Shown here: in pieces, positions 8,641 through 18,836 of the stretch
Layout of the letters: each line of letters opens with the position of its first letter
Numbering within the stretch: position 1 is the first letter of the stretch
DNA from: an uncultured Clostridia bacterium
Lineage (GTDB): Bacteria > Bacillota > Clostridia > Lachnospirales > UBA5962
Direction: 5' to 3'
DNA: 64,000 bases
NCBI GenBank assembly: GCA_946481295.1
Contig: CAMLLW010000001.1
Span: forward strand, 62,001 to 126,000
Notes under the pieces: model-generated
The model's database searches: none
What the model was told of the DNA's origin: nothing
The model's input: only the letters and a program-made list of their open reading frames with translations
Made by a program: the position numbers and the translations under genes

Positions 8641-10284
8641 ATGAATTTTTCAAAAAGTATTATATACCAAATTTATTTAAAATCTTTTAAAGATTCAAAT
8701 AATGATGGAATAGGTGATTTAAAAGGTGTATTAGAAAAACTTGATTACTTAAATAGTTTAGGAGTTGACTATTTATGGATTACACCATTTTTTACTTCAC
8801 CACAAAATGATAATGGATATGATATATCTGACTATACTAGTATAGATCCTATGTTTGGCAGTATGAAAGATTTTGAAGAGTTAATTAAAGAAGCAAATAA
8901 AAGAAAAATAGGAATTATGTTAGATATGGTTTTTAATCATACTTCTACAGATCATATATGGTTTAAATATGCATTAGAAGGAAATCAAAAATATATGGAT
9001 TATTATATTTTTAAAGATGGTACTTCTAATATCCCACCAACAAATTGGAAGTCTAAGTTTGGAGGATCATCTTGGGAGTATATAAGTCATTTAAAAAAAT
9101 GGTATCTTCATTTATTTGATATTACACAAGCAGATTTAAATTGGAATAATCCTGATGTAAGAAAAGAATTAAAAGATATTGTTAACTTTTGGGTAAAAAA
9201 AGGTGTAAAAGGATTTAGATTTGATGTAATTAATTTAATTTCAAAAAATGAATTATTTATTGATGATGATAATGGTGATGGAAAAATATTTTATACAGAT
9301 GGACCTTATGTACATAAATATATTAAAGAACTAGTAAAAGATACACACATTAATAATTTAATTACAGTAGGTGAAATGTCATCTACTTCTATAGAAAACT
9401 GCATTAAATATTCTAATCCTAATGAAAATGAATTATCAATGTGTTTTAATTTTCATCATCTTAAAGTAGATTATAAGCATGGATATAAATGGGAAATAAC
9501 AAATGCAAATATTGAAAAATTAAAAGAAATTTTAATAACATGGCAAGAAAAGATGCAAGAAAACAATGGCTGGAATGCATTATTTTGGTGTAACCATGAT
9601 CAACCGAGAATTGTATCTAGACTTGGAGATGAAAAAAAATATTGGAAAGAATCAGCTAAAATGTTAGCTACTAGTATTCATTTATTAAGAGGAACTCCTT
9701 ATATATATCAAGGTGAAGAAATAGGAATGACAAATGCTAAATTTAATTCCATTTCACAATATAGAGATGTAGAAAGTATAAATCATTACAATATTATGAG
9801 GAAAAATGGTAAAACTAATCAGGAATCATTAGATATATTAAATGCTAGATCTAGAGATAATAGTCGTACACCTATGCATTGGAATTCTAAAATAAATGCA
9901 GATTTTACTAATTCAAATCCATGGATAGAGATCCAAGATAATTATAAATATATAAATGTAGAGGATGAAATTTTAGAAGCAGATTCAATCTTAAATTTTT
10001 ATAAAAAATTAATAAAGATTAGAAAAGATAAATTAGTTATATCAGATGGTAAAATAGAATTTATATTTAAAAATATAGAAAATGTATTTGCATTTAGAAG
10101 GTATTTACAAGATGAAGAAATTATTGTTATTAATAATTTTTCAAATAAAACTTTAAAATTTGAAAATATAATATTTAATATATATGATTATAACATAATT
10201 TTAAGTAATTATAATAATTATGAATTTAATAAAAATAATATTATTTTAAAACCTTTTGAAAGTATAATTTTTGAATATAAATAA
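8641..10284 (+). CDS. treA: alpha,alpha-phosphotrehalase (trehalose-6-phosphate hydrolase)
   Basis: This GH13 enzyme (547 aa) splits trehalose-6-phosphate into glucose and glucose-6-phosphate in the cytoplasm. The (beta/alpha)8 barrel motifs are DMVFNH (95-100), GFRFDVI with nucleophile D195, VGEMSS with acid/base E245, and CNHDQPR with D320. The stretch FNFHHLKVDY (about 269-278) is characteristic of TreA/TreC rather than of oligo-1,6-glucosidases. It follows treP, which fits import of trehalose as its 6-phosphate. No treR regulator gene is nearby. A related oligosaccharide phosphate hydrolase is the main alternative. Confidence 0.92.
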   Translation: MNFSKSIIYQIYLKSFKDSNNDGIGDLKGVLEKLDYLNSLGVDYLWITPFFTSPQNDNGYDISDYTSIDPMFGSMKDFEELIKEANKRKIGIMLDMVFNHTSTDHIWFKYALEGNQKYMDYYIFKDGTSNIPPTNWKSKFGGSSWEYISHLKKWYLHLFDITQADLNWNNPDVRKELKDIVNFWVKKGVKGFRFDVINLISKNELFIDDDNGDGKIFYTDGPYVHKYIKELVKDTHINNLITVGEMSSTSIENCIKYSNPNENELSMCFNFHHLKVDYKHGYKWEITNANIEKLKEILITWQEKMQENNGWNALFWCNHDQPRIVSRLGDEKKYWKESAKMLATSIHLLRGTPYIYQGEEIGMTNAKFNSISQYRDVESINHYNIMRKNGKTNQESLDILNARSRDNSRTPMHWNSKINADFTNSNPWIEIQDNYKYINVEDEILEADSILNFYKKLIKIRKDKLVISDGKIEFIFKNIENVFAFRRYLQDEEIIVINNFSNKTLKFENIIFNIYDYNIILSNYNNYEFNKNNIILKPFESIIFEYK

Positions 10285-10290
10285 TTATAT

Positions 10291-10340
10291 AAAAATAAAA
10301 AAGATAAGTATAAAATTTTACACTTATCTTTTTTATTTTT
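10291..10340. terminator. bidirectional terminator between treA and copA
   Basis: A long stem (AAAATAAAAAAGATAAGT with its complement ending at 10339) has T-rich tracts on both strands. It sits between two converging genes and can serve both. Confidence 0.85.
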
Positions 10341-10351
10341 ATATATAAAAT

Positions 10352-12523
10352 TTAAAGTTTAATTTTACGTAATAATAAAGAATTTGAAACAACACTTACA
10401 GAACTAAAAGCCATTGCAGTTCCTGCTACTATAGGATTTAAAAAACCTAAAGCAGCAAAAGGAATTCCTATAGAATTATAAATAAAAGCCCAAAATAAAT
10501 TTTGTTTAATCTTATTAATTGTTTTTTTAGAAAGAGTTATAGCTTTACAGATACTAATAAGATCATTATTTAATAATGTAATATCAGATGTTTCTATAGA
10601 TATATCGGAACCTGAACTCATAGACATAGAAATATCAGCAAGAGCCATTGCAGGTGCATCATTTATACCGTCGCCAACCATTATTACAATTTCTCCAGAT
10701 TTTTGTAAAATATCAATTTGAGATGCCTTATTTTCTGGTAAAACCTCAGCTATAACATTTTCAATTTCTACTAGTTTAGCAATATTAAGAGCTGTTTTTT
10801 TATTATCCCCTGTAATCATACCAACTTTTAAACCTAAATTTTTAAGATTTTTAATAGCAGTTTTAGATGTATCTTTTATAGTATCTGATAATGCTAATAT
10901 ACCTTTTAATTTACCATTAATTGAAATATACATTATAGTTTTTTCATTAAGATTTATTTTATATTTATTTTCATGAGATAATAAATCTATATTTTGTTCT
11001 AACATTAATTTTTCTGTTCCAATATATATATCATTATTTTTATATTTAGAGTATATTCCTCTTCCAGGTAAACTTTTAAATTCGCCTACATTTTCTAAAA
11101 TATCATAATTTTCTTTTGTAGCATTATATAACGCCTTACCAATAGGATGTTCTGAATTTTTTTCACAGATACATACAATTTGTAATAATTCTTCTTTAGA
11201 AATATCTATAGGTATAGTGTCAGTTAAAATAGGTGTACCGTTTGTAATAGTACCTGTTTTATCTAAAATAATATAAGTAGCTTTATGAATTGTTTCAAGA
11301 ACTTCTGGAGTTTTAATTAAAATTCCATTTTTTGCACCTATTCCTGTTCCAACCATAATAACTGTAGGGGTAGCTAAACCAAGTGCACATGGACATGAAA
11401 TAACTAAAACAGAAATAGCATTTATAATTGATAATTCTAAATTATTAGAATATAAAAACCATCCAATAAAAGTTATAATAGCTATTAAAATAACTGAAGG
11501 TACAAATATATTAGAAATTTTATCTACTGTTTTTTGTATAGATGACTTATTAGATAAAGCTTCTTCTATAATTGTTATTATTTTTGAAAGTTTAGTATCT
11601 TCACCTAATTTTGTAATTTGCATATTAAATGCATTATATTGATTAATAGTACCACCAATTATGAAGTCACCTTTAAGTTTAGATACAGGTAAACTTTCGC
11701 CTGTTACCATAGATTCGTCTATAATAGCTTCATCTGATAAGATTATTCCATCGGTAGGAATTATTTCTCCTGGTTTAACAATTATTATATCATTTATATT
11801 AAGATTATTTATGTTTACATCTTCTATTTCATTATTTGGTTTTAATACATGTGCTTCTTTAGGTTGTAAATTTAATAAATCTTTTATAGCATTAGATGTT
11901 TTATGTCGTGCTATTTTTTCTAAATATTTACCTAATAGTACAAGAGTTATTATCATAGATGATGATTCAAAATAAAGATGAGGATTATCACCATAGTGTA
12001 AATACCAATTAAAAATACTTAATAAAAATGCTGAAGTTGTTCCTAAAACAACTAAAACATCCATATTGAAATTTTTATTTTTTACTGCAATAAATGCATT
12101 TTTATAGAAATGTCTACCTATTATAAATTGTACAGGAATAGTTAAAATTAATTGTACATAAGGATTATGAAAAAAATTAGTAAAAGTATTATTAATATTT
12201 AACATTATAAGTATCATAGATAAAAACATTGGAATTGTAAGAATTATTGATATTATTAATTCTAATTTTAATCTATTATTATTTTCTTTATCTCTATCTC
12301 TACTTGATTCTATATCTATTAGTTCAAAACCAATATTTTTTACAATTCTTTTTATATCATCTGATAATATAAGATTAGTATTATATGTTACTCTTAATAT
12401 TTCTGTAGAAAAATTTACAGAGTATTTAATAACTCCAGATTCTTTTTTTAAACGTCTTTCTATTCTATTTGCACAAGCTGTACAATGCATTCCTATAATT
12501 TTAAAATTTTCAATTTTAGTCAT
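10352..12523 (-). CDS. copA: copper-exporting P1B-type ATPase
   Basis: This 723-aa membrane pump uses ATP to export Cu(I). One heavy-metal-associated domain lies at the N-terminus with GMHCTACA (C14, C17). The transmembrane metal site is CPC (377-379), the phosphorylated aspartate is D421 in DKTGT, and the hinge motif GDGINDAPA lies near 622. The actuator motif TGES is at 274-277. The ATG at 12523 is preceded by AAGGAGA. No copZ or csoR gene is next to it, so regulation by copper cannot be read from context. It is transcribed divergently from rpsL. Confidence 0.95.
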   Translation of the reverse strand: MTKIENFKIIGMHCTACANRIERRLKKESGVIKYSVNFSTEILRVTYNTNLILSDDIKRIVKNIGFELIDIESSRDRDKENNNRLKLELIISIILTIPMFLSMILIMLNINNTFTNFFHNPYVQLILTIPVQFIIGRHFYKNAFIAVKNKNFNMDVLVVLGTTSAFLLSIFNWYLHYGDNPHLYFESSSMIITLVLLGKYLEKIARHKTSNAIKDLLNLQPKEAHVLKPNNEIEDVNINNLNINDIIIVKPGEIIPTDGIILSDEAIIDESMVTGESLPVSKLKGDFIIGGTINQYNAFNMQITKLGEDTKLSKIITIIEEALSNKSSIQKTVDKISNIFVPSVILIAIITFIGWFLYSNNLELSIINAISVLVISCPCALGLATPTVIMVGTGIGAKNGILIKTPEVLETIHKATYIILDKTGTITNGTPILTDTIPIDISKEELLQIVCICEKNSEHPIGKALYNATKENYDILENVGEFKSLPGRGIYSKYKNNDIYIGTEKLMLEQNIDLLSHENKYKINLNEKTIMYISINGKLKGILALSDTIKDTSKTAIKNLKNLGLKVGMITGDNKKTALNIAKLVEIENVIAEVLPENKASQIDILQKSGEIVIMVGDGINDAPAMALADISMSMSSGSDISIETSDITLLNNDLISICKAITLSKKTINKIKQNLFWAFIYNSIGIPFAALGFLNPIVAGTAMAFSSVSVVSNSLLLRKIKL

Positions 12524-12575
12524 TTTAATCTCCTTAAAATATACTAAAAATAAATAATTACTATTAGCTCATAAT

Positions 12576-12605
12576 ATTATAATTCTTTTTTAAAATTAAA
12601 GTCAA
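12576..12605 (-). promoter_or_regulatory. promoter of copA
   Basis: Read on the minus strand, TTGACT (12605-12600) and TATAAT (12581-12576) are 18 bp apart. Confidence 0.6.
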
Positions 12606-12633
12606 TCATTTTACTTTTTTAGCGTAAAATACA

Positions 12634-12663
12634 TTGACAAAAATAATATCTAAGTAGTATAAT
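12634..12663 (+). promoter_or_regulatory. promoter of the str operon (rpsL)
   Basis: TTGACA (12634-12639) and TATAAT (12658-12663) are separated by 18 bp. A small inverted repeat (12670-12677 with 12686-12693) would form the first hairpin of the transcript. rpoB/rpoC do not lie upstream, so rpsL depends on this promoter. Confidence 0.75.
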
Positions 12664-12757
12664 TTTATGATGTATAATTTTACACTTATACATTAAAAAT
12701 AATTTAGAATAAACAACTATTTTATGGCAGAAAGTACAAAATAGGGAGGTGCAATTA

Positions 12758-13168
12758 ATGCCAACTTTTAATCAGTTAGTAAGAAAAGGTAGAAAAAGTA
12801 AAGAACGTAAATCTACTGCTCCAGCTCTTCAAAAAGGGTTAAATTCTTTAAAGAAAACTCAAACAAATCAATCAAGTCCACAAAAACGTGGTGTTTGTAC
12901 AACTGTTAAAACTGCTACACCAAAAAAACCAAACTCAGCATTACGTAAAATTGCCAGAGTTCGTTTATCAAATGGTATAGAAGTTACAGCTTATATTCCT
13001 GGAGAAGGCCATAACTTACAAGAGCATAGTGTTGTTCTTATAAGAGGTGGTAGGGTTAAAGACGTTCCTGGTGTACGTTACCATATCGTAAGAGGTACAT
13101 TAGATACAGCAGGTGTTGCTAATAGAAAACAAGCTCGTTCTAAATATGGTGCAAAACGTCCTAAATAA
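12758..13168 (+). CDS. rpsL: 30S ribosomal protein S12
   Basis: This 136-aa protein sits in the decoding centre. The hallmark TPKKPNS is at 54-60 and PGVRYH at 104-109. Lysines K56 and K101, where streptomycin-resistance substitutions arise in other bacteria, are unchanged. The start is the ATG at 12758, 7 nt after GGGAGGT; an in-frame GTG at 12749 overlaps that ribosome-binding site and is unlikely to be used. First gene of the str operon. Confidence 0.97.
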   Translation: MPTFNQLVRKGRKSKERKSTAPALQKGLNSLKKTQTNQSSPQKRGVCTTVKTATPKKPNSALRKIARVRLSNGIEVTAYIPGEGHNLQEHSVVLIRGGRVKDVPGVRYHIVRGTLDTAGVANRKQARSKYGAKRPK

Positions 13169-13317
13169 TAGTTTTATTTGCACTGTATTTGTGCATTAAT
13201 GCCTTTGTACTTAGGTGCAATCTGCCAAAGGTTAGATTATATACAGTATTAAGGCATGAAACGCTAAGATTTAGCGAGTACCTATGATAGAATTTTATAA
13301 TTAAGGAGGGAAGAATC
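13169..13317 (+). promoter_or_regulatory. structured rpsL-rpsG intercistronic spacer, possible S7 autoregulatory RNA
   Basis: This 149-nt spacer is unusually rich in pairing for an AT-rich genome. Visible helices are TGCAC/GTGCA (13179-13183 with 13191-13195), ATGCCTT/AAGGCAT (13199-13205 with 13251-13257), CCTTTG/CAAAGG (13202-13207 with 13226-13231), ACTGTAT/ATACAGT (13182-13188 with 13241-13247) and CGCTAA/TTAGCG (13262-13267 with 13271-13276). Several are mutually exclusive. In E. coli the same S12-S7 spacer is the S7 repressor site; whether this RNA does the same is inference. Confidence 0.45.
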
Positions 13318-13788
13318 GTGCCACGTAAAGGTCATGTTTCTAAAAGAGAGGTTTTGCCAGATCCTTTATATAATTCAAAGACTGTGACAAAACTTATAAA
13401 TTCAGTAATGTTAGATGGGAAAAAAGGCGTTGCTCAAAGAATAGTATATGGTGCTTTTGAGCAAGTTGTAGAAAAGAAAGGCACAGATGCTATGGAAGCT
13501 TTTGAAGAAGCTTTAAATAATATTATGCCTGTACTAGAAATTAAAGCTCGTCGTGTTGGAGGAGCAACTTATCAAGTGCCTATAGAAATTAGACCAGAAA
13601 GACGTCAAACTTTAGGATTACGCTGGTTAGTATTATATGCTAGAAAACGTAATGAAAGAACGATGCAAGAACGTCTTGCAAATGAGATTTTAGATGCTAT
13701 AAATAATACTGGCGGAGCTGTTAAGAAGAAAGACGAAACTCATAAAATGGCAGAAGCTAATAAAGCATTTGCTCATTATAAATGGTAA
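13318..13788 (+). CDS. rpsG: 30S ribosomal protein S7
   Basis: This 156-aa primary assembly protein of the 30S head has the usual length. It begins [11 protein letters not shown] from a GTG at 13318 behind AAGGAGGG and ends in the typical NKAFAHYKW tail. It lies between rpsL and fusA. The 149-nt structured spacer upstream may control its translation. Confidence 0.97.
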   Translation: MPRKGHVSKREVLPDPLYNSKTVTKLINSVMLDGKKGVAQRIVYGAFEQVVEKKGTDAMEAFEEALNNIMPVLEIKARRVGGATYQVPIEIRPERRQTLGLRWLVLYARKRNERTMQERLANEILDAINNTGGAVKKKDETHKMAEANKAFAHYKW

Positions 13789-13887
13789 TAAATTACTTAG
13801 ATTAAATTCTAGTATATATTATTATAATATAGGTAAAAAATATATTTTATTATAAATTTTAGATAGATTAAAGAAGGAGGAGTCAGA

Positions 13888-15978
13888 GTGTCTGATAGAA
13901 AATTTCCATTACAGAAGACAAGAAATATAGGAATAATGGCACATATTGATGCAGGTAAAACAACTCTGACAGAACGTATTTTATATTACACAGGTCGTAA
14001 TTATAAAATAGGAGATACTCATGAAGGTACTGCTACTATGGACTGGATGGAGCAAGAACAAGAGAGAGGTATTACTATAACATCTGCAGCTACCACAACA
14101 CAATGGTTAGGCAACAGAATCAATATTATAGATACCCCAGGTCACGTTGACTTCACTGTTGAAGTTGAGCGTTCTTTAAGAGTATTAGATGGTTCTGTAG
14201 GTGTTTTCTGTGCTAAAGGTGGAGTTGAACCTCAATCAGAAACTGTTTGGCGTCAAGCAGACAAATATAGAGTACCTCGTATGGCATTTGTAAATAAAAT
14301 GGATATTATGGGTGCAGATTTCTATAATGTTATAACAATGCTTAAAGAAAGATTAGGAGCTAATGCTGTTCCTGTACAATTACCAATAGGTGCAGAAGAT
14401 TTATTCGTTGGTCTTATAGACTTAATGGAAATGAAAGCCTACATCTATAAAGATGAAAAAGGTGAAGATATTTCTATAGAAGATATACCTTCAGATATGT
14501 TAGAAAAAGCTGAAGAATATAGAGTTGCAATGATAGAATCTATAGCTGAAAATGATGAAGATCTTATGGAAAAATATATTTCTGGAGAAGAATTAGAAAT
14601 TCCAGAACTTAAAAAAGTTCTTCGCAAAGCTTGTATAGATAATGAAATTGTTCCTGTATTTTGTGGATCAGCTTATAAAAATAAAGGTGTTCAAAAATTA
14701 TTAGATGGTATAGTAGAGTATATGCCAGCTCCTACAGATATACCAGCTATTAAAGGTGTAGAACCTGGATCAGAAAAAGAAGTTGAAAGACATGCTTCTG
14801 ATGAAGAACCATTTTCTGCGTTAGCATTTAAAATTATGAATGACCCATTTGTTGGTAAATTAGCTTTCTTTAGAGTTTACTCTGGTACATTAGAATCTGG
14901 TTCTTATGTATATAACTCTACAAAGGGTAAAAAAGAACGTGTAGGTCGTATATTACAAATGCATGCAAATCATAGAGAAGAAATCGGAAAAGTATATGCA
15001 GGTGATATTGCTGCAGCTGTAGGTTTAAAATTTACAACAACAGGTGATACACTTTGTTTTGAAGATAATGAAGTAATATTAGAATCTATGAATTTCCCAG
15101 AACCAGTTATAGATGTTGCTATTGAACCAAAAACTAAAGCTGGTAGAGATAAGATGGGTATTGCTTTAGCTAAATTAGCAGAAGAAGATCCAACTTTTAG
15201 AACTTATACAGATCAAGATACAGGTCAAACAATAATTGCAGGTATGGGAGAACTTCATCTTGAAATTATAGTAGACCGTTTATTAAGAGAATTTAAGGTT
15301 GAAGCAAATGTTGGTAAACCACAAGTTGCTTATAGAGAAACTTTCCGTAAAGCAGTTGATGTTGAAGGTAAGTATATAAAACAATCTGGTGGTCGTGGAC
15401 AATACGGACATTGTAAAGTTAAATTTGAACCAATGGATGCTAATGATAACGACAAACCATATGAATTTGTTAATAATATAGTCGGTGGTGCTATTCCTAA
15501 AGAATATATTCCAGCTATAGATAACGGTATTCAAGAGGCTATGTTATCTGGTATTATAGGTGGTTACCCAGTTTTAGGAGTAAAAGCTATATTATATGAT
15601 GGAAGTTATCATGACGTTGACTCATCTGAAATGGCTTATAAGATTGCTGGAAGTATGGCATTTAAAGATGCTATGAAAAAAGGTGATCCTGTATTATTAG
15701 AACCTATTATGAAAGTAGACGTAACAGTTCCAGAAGAATATATGGGAGATGTTATTGGCGATGTAAATAGCCGTCGTGGAAGAATAGAAGGTATGGAAGC
15801 TAGAAGCAACGCACAAGTTATACATGCATATGTACCACTTGCAGAAATGTTTGGCTATGCTACAGATCTTCGTTCTAAAACTCAAGGACGTGGTGTTTAT
15901 GCAATGGAAGTACATCATTATGAAGCAGTTCCAAAATCTATCCAAGAGAAAATTGCTGCTGGACGAAATCAAGAATAA
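13888..15978 (+). CDS. fusA: translation elongation factor G
   Basis: This 696-aa GTPase drives ribosomal translocation. G1 is AHIDAGKT (18-25), followed by DTPGHVDF (G3) and NKMD (G4); domains II to V follow at full length. The start is GTG at 13888 after AAGGAGGA. It is third in the str operon, with a separate promoter for tuf 3' to it. Confidence 0.97.
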   Translation: MSDRKFPLQKTRNIGIMAHIDAGKTTLTERILYYTGRNYKIGDTHEGTATMDWMEQEQERGITITSAATTTQWLGNRINIIDTPGHVDFTVEVERSLRVLDGSVGVFCAKGGVEPQSETVWRQADKYRVPRMAFVNKMDIMGADFYNVITMLKERLGANAVPVQLPIGAEDLFVGLIDLMEMKAYIYKDEKGEDISIEDIPSDMLEKAEEYRVAMIESIAENDEDLMEKYISGEELEIPELKKVLRKACIDNEIVPVFCGSAYKNKGVQKLLDGIVEYMPAPTDIPAIKGVEPGSEKEVERHASDEEPFSALAFKIMNDPFVGKLAFFRVYSGTLESGSYVYNSTKGKKERVGRILQMHANHREEIGKVYAGDIAAAVGLKFTTTGDTLCFEDNEVILESMNFPEPVIDVAIEPKTKAGRDKMGIALAKLAEEDPTFRTYTDQDTGQTIIAGMGELHLEIIVDRLLREFKVEANVGKPQVAYRETFRKAVDVEGKYIKQSGGRGQYGHCKVKFEPMDANDNDKPYEFVNNIVGGAIPKEYIPAIDNGIQEAMLSGIIGGYPVLGVKAILYDGSYHDVDSSEMAYKIAGSMAFKDAMKKGDPVLLEPIMKVDVTVPEEYMGDVIGDVNSRRGRIEGMEARSNAQVIHAYVPLAEMFGYATDLRSKTQGRGVYAMEVHHYEAVPKSIQEKIAAGRNQE

Positions 15979-15986
15979 TAATAGGC

Positions 15987-16015
15987 TTGAAAATTTTTAA
16001 CAAAATTACTATAAT
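15987..16015 (+). promoter_or_regulatory. promoter between fusA and tuf
   Basis: TTGAAA (15987-15992) and TATAAT (16010-16015) are 17 bp apart. This would give tuf extra transcription on top of read-through from rpsL. Confidence 0.65.
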
Positions 16016-16093
16016 GTATTAAATAGTTTATTTTCATATTATTTAAAAATTATTATTAACTTTTATAAACAATTTTTAAGGAGGAGACATAAA

Positions 16094-17287
16094 ATGTCTA
16101 AAGCAAAATTTGAAAGAAACAAACCACATGTAAATATTGGTACTATCGGCCACGTTGACCATGGTAAAACAACACTTACAGCTGCTATTACAAAAACTCT
16201 TCATGACAGATATAAATTAGGAGAAGAAGTAGCTTTTGATAAAATCGATAAAGCTCCAGAAGAAAGAGAACGTGGTATCACTATTTCTACAACTCACGTA
16301 GAATATGAAACACCAAATAGACATTATGCTCACGTTGACTGTCCAGGACATGCTGACTATGTTAAAAATATGATCACAGGTGCTGCTCAAATGGATGGTG
16401 CTATCCTTGTTGTTGCTGCTACTGATGGACCTATGGCTCAAACTCGTGAACATATCTTACTTTCTCGTCAAGTAGGTGTTCCTAAAATGGTTGTTTTCAT
16501 GAACAAATGTGATATGGTTGATGATGAAGAATTATTAGACCTTGTAGAAATGGAAATTAGAGATCTTTTATCAGAATATGATTTCCCAGGAGATGAAATT
16601 CCTGTAATAAGAGGATCTGCTTATCAAGCACTTAATGATACAGCTGGACAATGGGGAGATACAATAATCAAACTTATGGAAGCTGTAGATGAATATATTC
16701 CTGATCCTGTTCGTGATACAGATAAACCTTTCTTAATGCCAGTAGAAGACGTATTCTCTATCACAGGTCGTGGTACTGTTGCTACAGGTAGAGTAGAAAG
16801 AGGAACTGTTAAAGTACAAGACGAAGTTGAAATCGTAGGTTTAACAGATGAAGCTCGTAAAGTAGTTGTTACTGGAGTAGAAATGTTCCACAAATTATTA
16901 GAACAAGCTGAAGCAGGAGATAATATCGGTGCTTTATTACGTGGTGTTCAAAGAGATGAAATCCAAAGAGGTCAAGTTTTAGCTAAACCTGGAACTATTA
17001 CACCACATACTAAATTTAATGCACAAGTATATGTTCTTACTCAAGAAGAAGGTGGACGTCATAAACCATTCTTCAATAATTATCGTCCTCAATTCTATTT
17101 CAGAACTACAGACGTTACTGGTGTAATTACATTACCAGAAGGTACAGAAATGTGTATGCCTGGTGATAACGTAGAAATGACAATTGAACTTATTACTCCA
17201 ATTGCTATGGAACAAGGTGTTACTTTCTCAATCCGTGAAGGTGGTAGAACAGTAGGAGCAGGTTCTGTTGCATCAATTATTAAATAG
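16094..17287 (+). CDS. tuf: translation elongation factor Tu
   Basis: This 397-aa GTPase brings aminoacyl-tRNA to the ribosome. G1 is GHVDHGKT (19-26), G3 is DCPGH and G4 is NKCD; domains 2 and 3 are complete. The ATG follows AAGGAGGAGA. Codon choice uses more C-ending codons (for example ATC, GTT/CGT) than neighbouring genes, as expected for a very highly expressed gene. A terminator closes the str operon after it. Confidence 0.98.
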   Translation: MSKAKFERNKPHVNIGTIGHVDHGKTTLTAAITKTLHDRYKLGEEVAFDKIDKAPEERERGITISTTHVEYETPNRHYAHVDCPGHADYVKNMITGAAQMDGAILVVAATDGPMAQTREHILLSRQVGVPKMVVFMNKCDMVDDEELLDLVEMEIRDLLSEYDFPGDEIPVIRGSAYQALNDTAGQWGDTIIKLMEAVDEYIPDPVRDTDKPFLMPVEDVFSITGRGTVATGRVERGTVKVQDEVEIVGLTDEARKVVVTGVEMFHKLLEQAEAGDNIGALLRGVQRDEIQRGQVLAKPGTITPHTKFNAQVYVLTQEEGGRHKPFFNNYRPQFYFRTTDVTGVITLPEGTEMCMPGDNVEMTIELITPIAMEQGVTFSIREGGRTVGAGSVASIIK

Positions 17288-17300
17288 TTTTAAAATTAAT

Positions 17301-17336
17301 AAAAAAAGGCTAATTTAGTAGAATTAGTCTTTTTTT
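17301..17336 (+). terminator. terminator of the str operon
   Basis: AGGCTAATT / AATTAGTCT (one G-U pair) with flanking A and T tracts forms a long hairpin ending in T7. Confidence 0.85.
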
Positions 17337-17369
17337 ATGTACTATTAAGTATAAAATGTTTTTAATAAT

Positions 17370-18659
17370 TTAATTAATACTTATATTTTCATTTATATTA
17401 TTATCATCTAAACTATTTTCTTTATTAGAATCTTTTACTGCAATTAAAAGCTTATTGTACCATTTTAAACTTTCTATATAAGAATCATATACATCAGATG
17501 CACTGATTTTATTTAGTATTAAACTTACACATACTTCTTGCCAATTTGCAGATTCATAGTCTTTAACAAACTTATATATATTATAAAAAGGTCCAGAATT
17601 ATTTATTAAAGCATCTTTTATATGTTTTGAAACTTTTAATACACTTAATGCTTCATCTATATTTACATCTAAAACAACGTCTAATACAGAAAATAATCCC
17701 ATTAAAAAAACACTTTCTGATTCTTTTTCTAAATCAAAATGTTTAGATAAGTTTTCGGAAAATCTAGCGCGTACTAATGATAATTTGTTAATTTCATTTG
17801 GACTGTCTGACATTAAACTTGAACATACAGCTGTAAGAGTCCATTTTCTAAGTTCTTTTTGACCTATTAATGCTGTAGCTTGTGTAAGTGTTTTTATTTC
17901 TTGTGTTACATCAACTTTTAAAGAATTAACTATATTTAATAAAGAAATAGCTAATGCTGTATCTTTTTCTATAATTTTAGCTACTTCATTAATATCAAAA
18001 TTTGTATCTTGAACTAGATTTATAAGTTGTATAGAATTAACTTTAATTGGTGAAATAGTATTTTGACCTAATGTTAAAGGTGTTCTATAAATTTTTCCTT
18101 CAAATGCAGAGTAACCAGTTGCTCTTGTTATATTAAAAGTTTGAATTGTATTTACATGTGTTGCAATTCTTTTAGCATAAGGATAAAGTGCGAGAATATT
18201 AGAAGATTGTTTTCTACTAATATTTTTTTGATTTATTAAAATAAAATCCATTAATTCTATTATAGAGTGAAATTTTTGATAATTATTTGAAGATATTTTA
18301 AATCCAAATGAGTAACCATCAGACTTATATTTTTTTATTTTTTTTATATATATATCTTCTAAAATTATATTTTCATCTAATAGGAATATAATTTTTTCTT
18401 TAGATAGATTTTTATATGTTTCTAAACCAGTTAATAACATTATTGTAGTTATAGGTAAAAATATTGGTGAATTATTAGAAAAAGCTTCTGTTCCTATCTC
18501 ATTTACTATATTTAATATAGGAGGAGATATATTATCTTCAATGCAATTATATATTTGATCAGATATAAATGGTCTTTCTGCATTGTAATATTTAAAGTAA
18601 TAATATTGTACTTCCATATCGAAATTAAGAACCGGCACAGCATTTATAAATAAATTCAT
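17370..18659 (-). CDS. HDOD-domain protein with degenerate EAL-like N-terminus
   Basis: This 429-aa protein resembles the COG3434 family (B. subtilis YuxH type): an EAL-like region (about 1-185) followed by an HDOD domain (about 190-390, TGYSAFEGKIYRTPL linker, then NEVAKIIEKDTALAISLLNIVNS). The catalytic EAL motif and metal-binding acidic residues of c-di-GMP phosphodiesterases are not visible, so the N-terminus may only bind a ligand or partner. These proteins are thought to be signalling adaptors. The ATG at 18659 is about 10 nt after a G-rich ribosome-binding site; the in-frame TTG at 18668 is too close to it. It lies antisense between the str and S10 operons. Confidence 0.8.
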   Translation of the reverse strand: MNLFINAVPVLNFDMEVQYYYFKYYNAERPFISDQIYNCIEDNISPPILNIVNEIGTEAFSNNSPIFLPITTIMLLTGLETYKNLSKEKIIFLLDENIILEDIYIKKIKKYKSDGYSFGFKISSNNYQKFHSIIELMDFILINQKNISRKQSSNILALYPYAKRIATHVNTIQTFNITRATGYSAFEGKIYRTPLTLGQNTISPIKVNSIQLINLVQDTNFDINEVAKIIEKDTALAISLLNIVNSLKVDVTQEIKTLTQATALIGQKELRKWTLTAVCSSLMSDSPNEINKLSLVRARFSENLSKHFDLEKESESVFLMGLFSVLDVVLDVNIDEALSVLKVSKHIKDALINNSGPFYNIYKFVKDYESANWQEVCVSLILNKISASDVYDSYIESLKWYNKLLIAVKDSNKENSLDDNNINENISIN

Positions 18660-18756
18660 TATTAACAAACCCCCCTGTTAATATATTTATTTCAATATTA
18701 AAGTTTTAAATAGTAAATTAGCTTTGTAATACAAGCATTACTACTAATTAAAATAA

Positions 18757-18783
18757 TTATCGGAATAATTATGATTATTATTA
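18757..18783 (-). promoter_or_regulatory. possible sigma-D (flagellar-type) promoter of the HDOD gene
   Basis: On the minus strand, TAAT (18783-18780), 16 bp and CCGATAA (18763-18757) resemble the sigma-D consensus TAAA-N15-GCCGATAT. The -10 is a good match, the -35 is imperfect. Confidence 0.3.
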
Positions 18784-18801
18784 AAAAATTATAAAAAGGG
18801 C

Positions 18802-18830
18802 TTGAAAGAATATCTTATATATAGTATAAT
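18802..18830 (+). promoter_or_regulatory. promoter of the S10 operon
   Basis: TTGAAA (18802-18807) and TATAAT (18825-18830) are separated by 17 bp, placing the start of transcription near 18837, about 245 nt before rpsJ. Confidence 0.75.
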
Positions 18831-18836
18831 TCTAAA

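Noticed and set aside
11661-11975. 104-codon plus-strand frame inside copA
   Set aside because: Shadow of copA with no ribosome-binding site and no recognised protein.
15283-15972. Two open frames on the minus strand inside fusA
   Set aside because: Their translations are Cys/Phe/Trp-rich without homology and they lie entirely within fusA; typical antisense shadows.
18660-18668. TTG at 18668 as start of the HDOD protein
   Set aside because: It directly abuts the G-rich ribosome-binding site; the ATG at 18659 has workable spacing.
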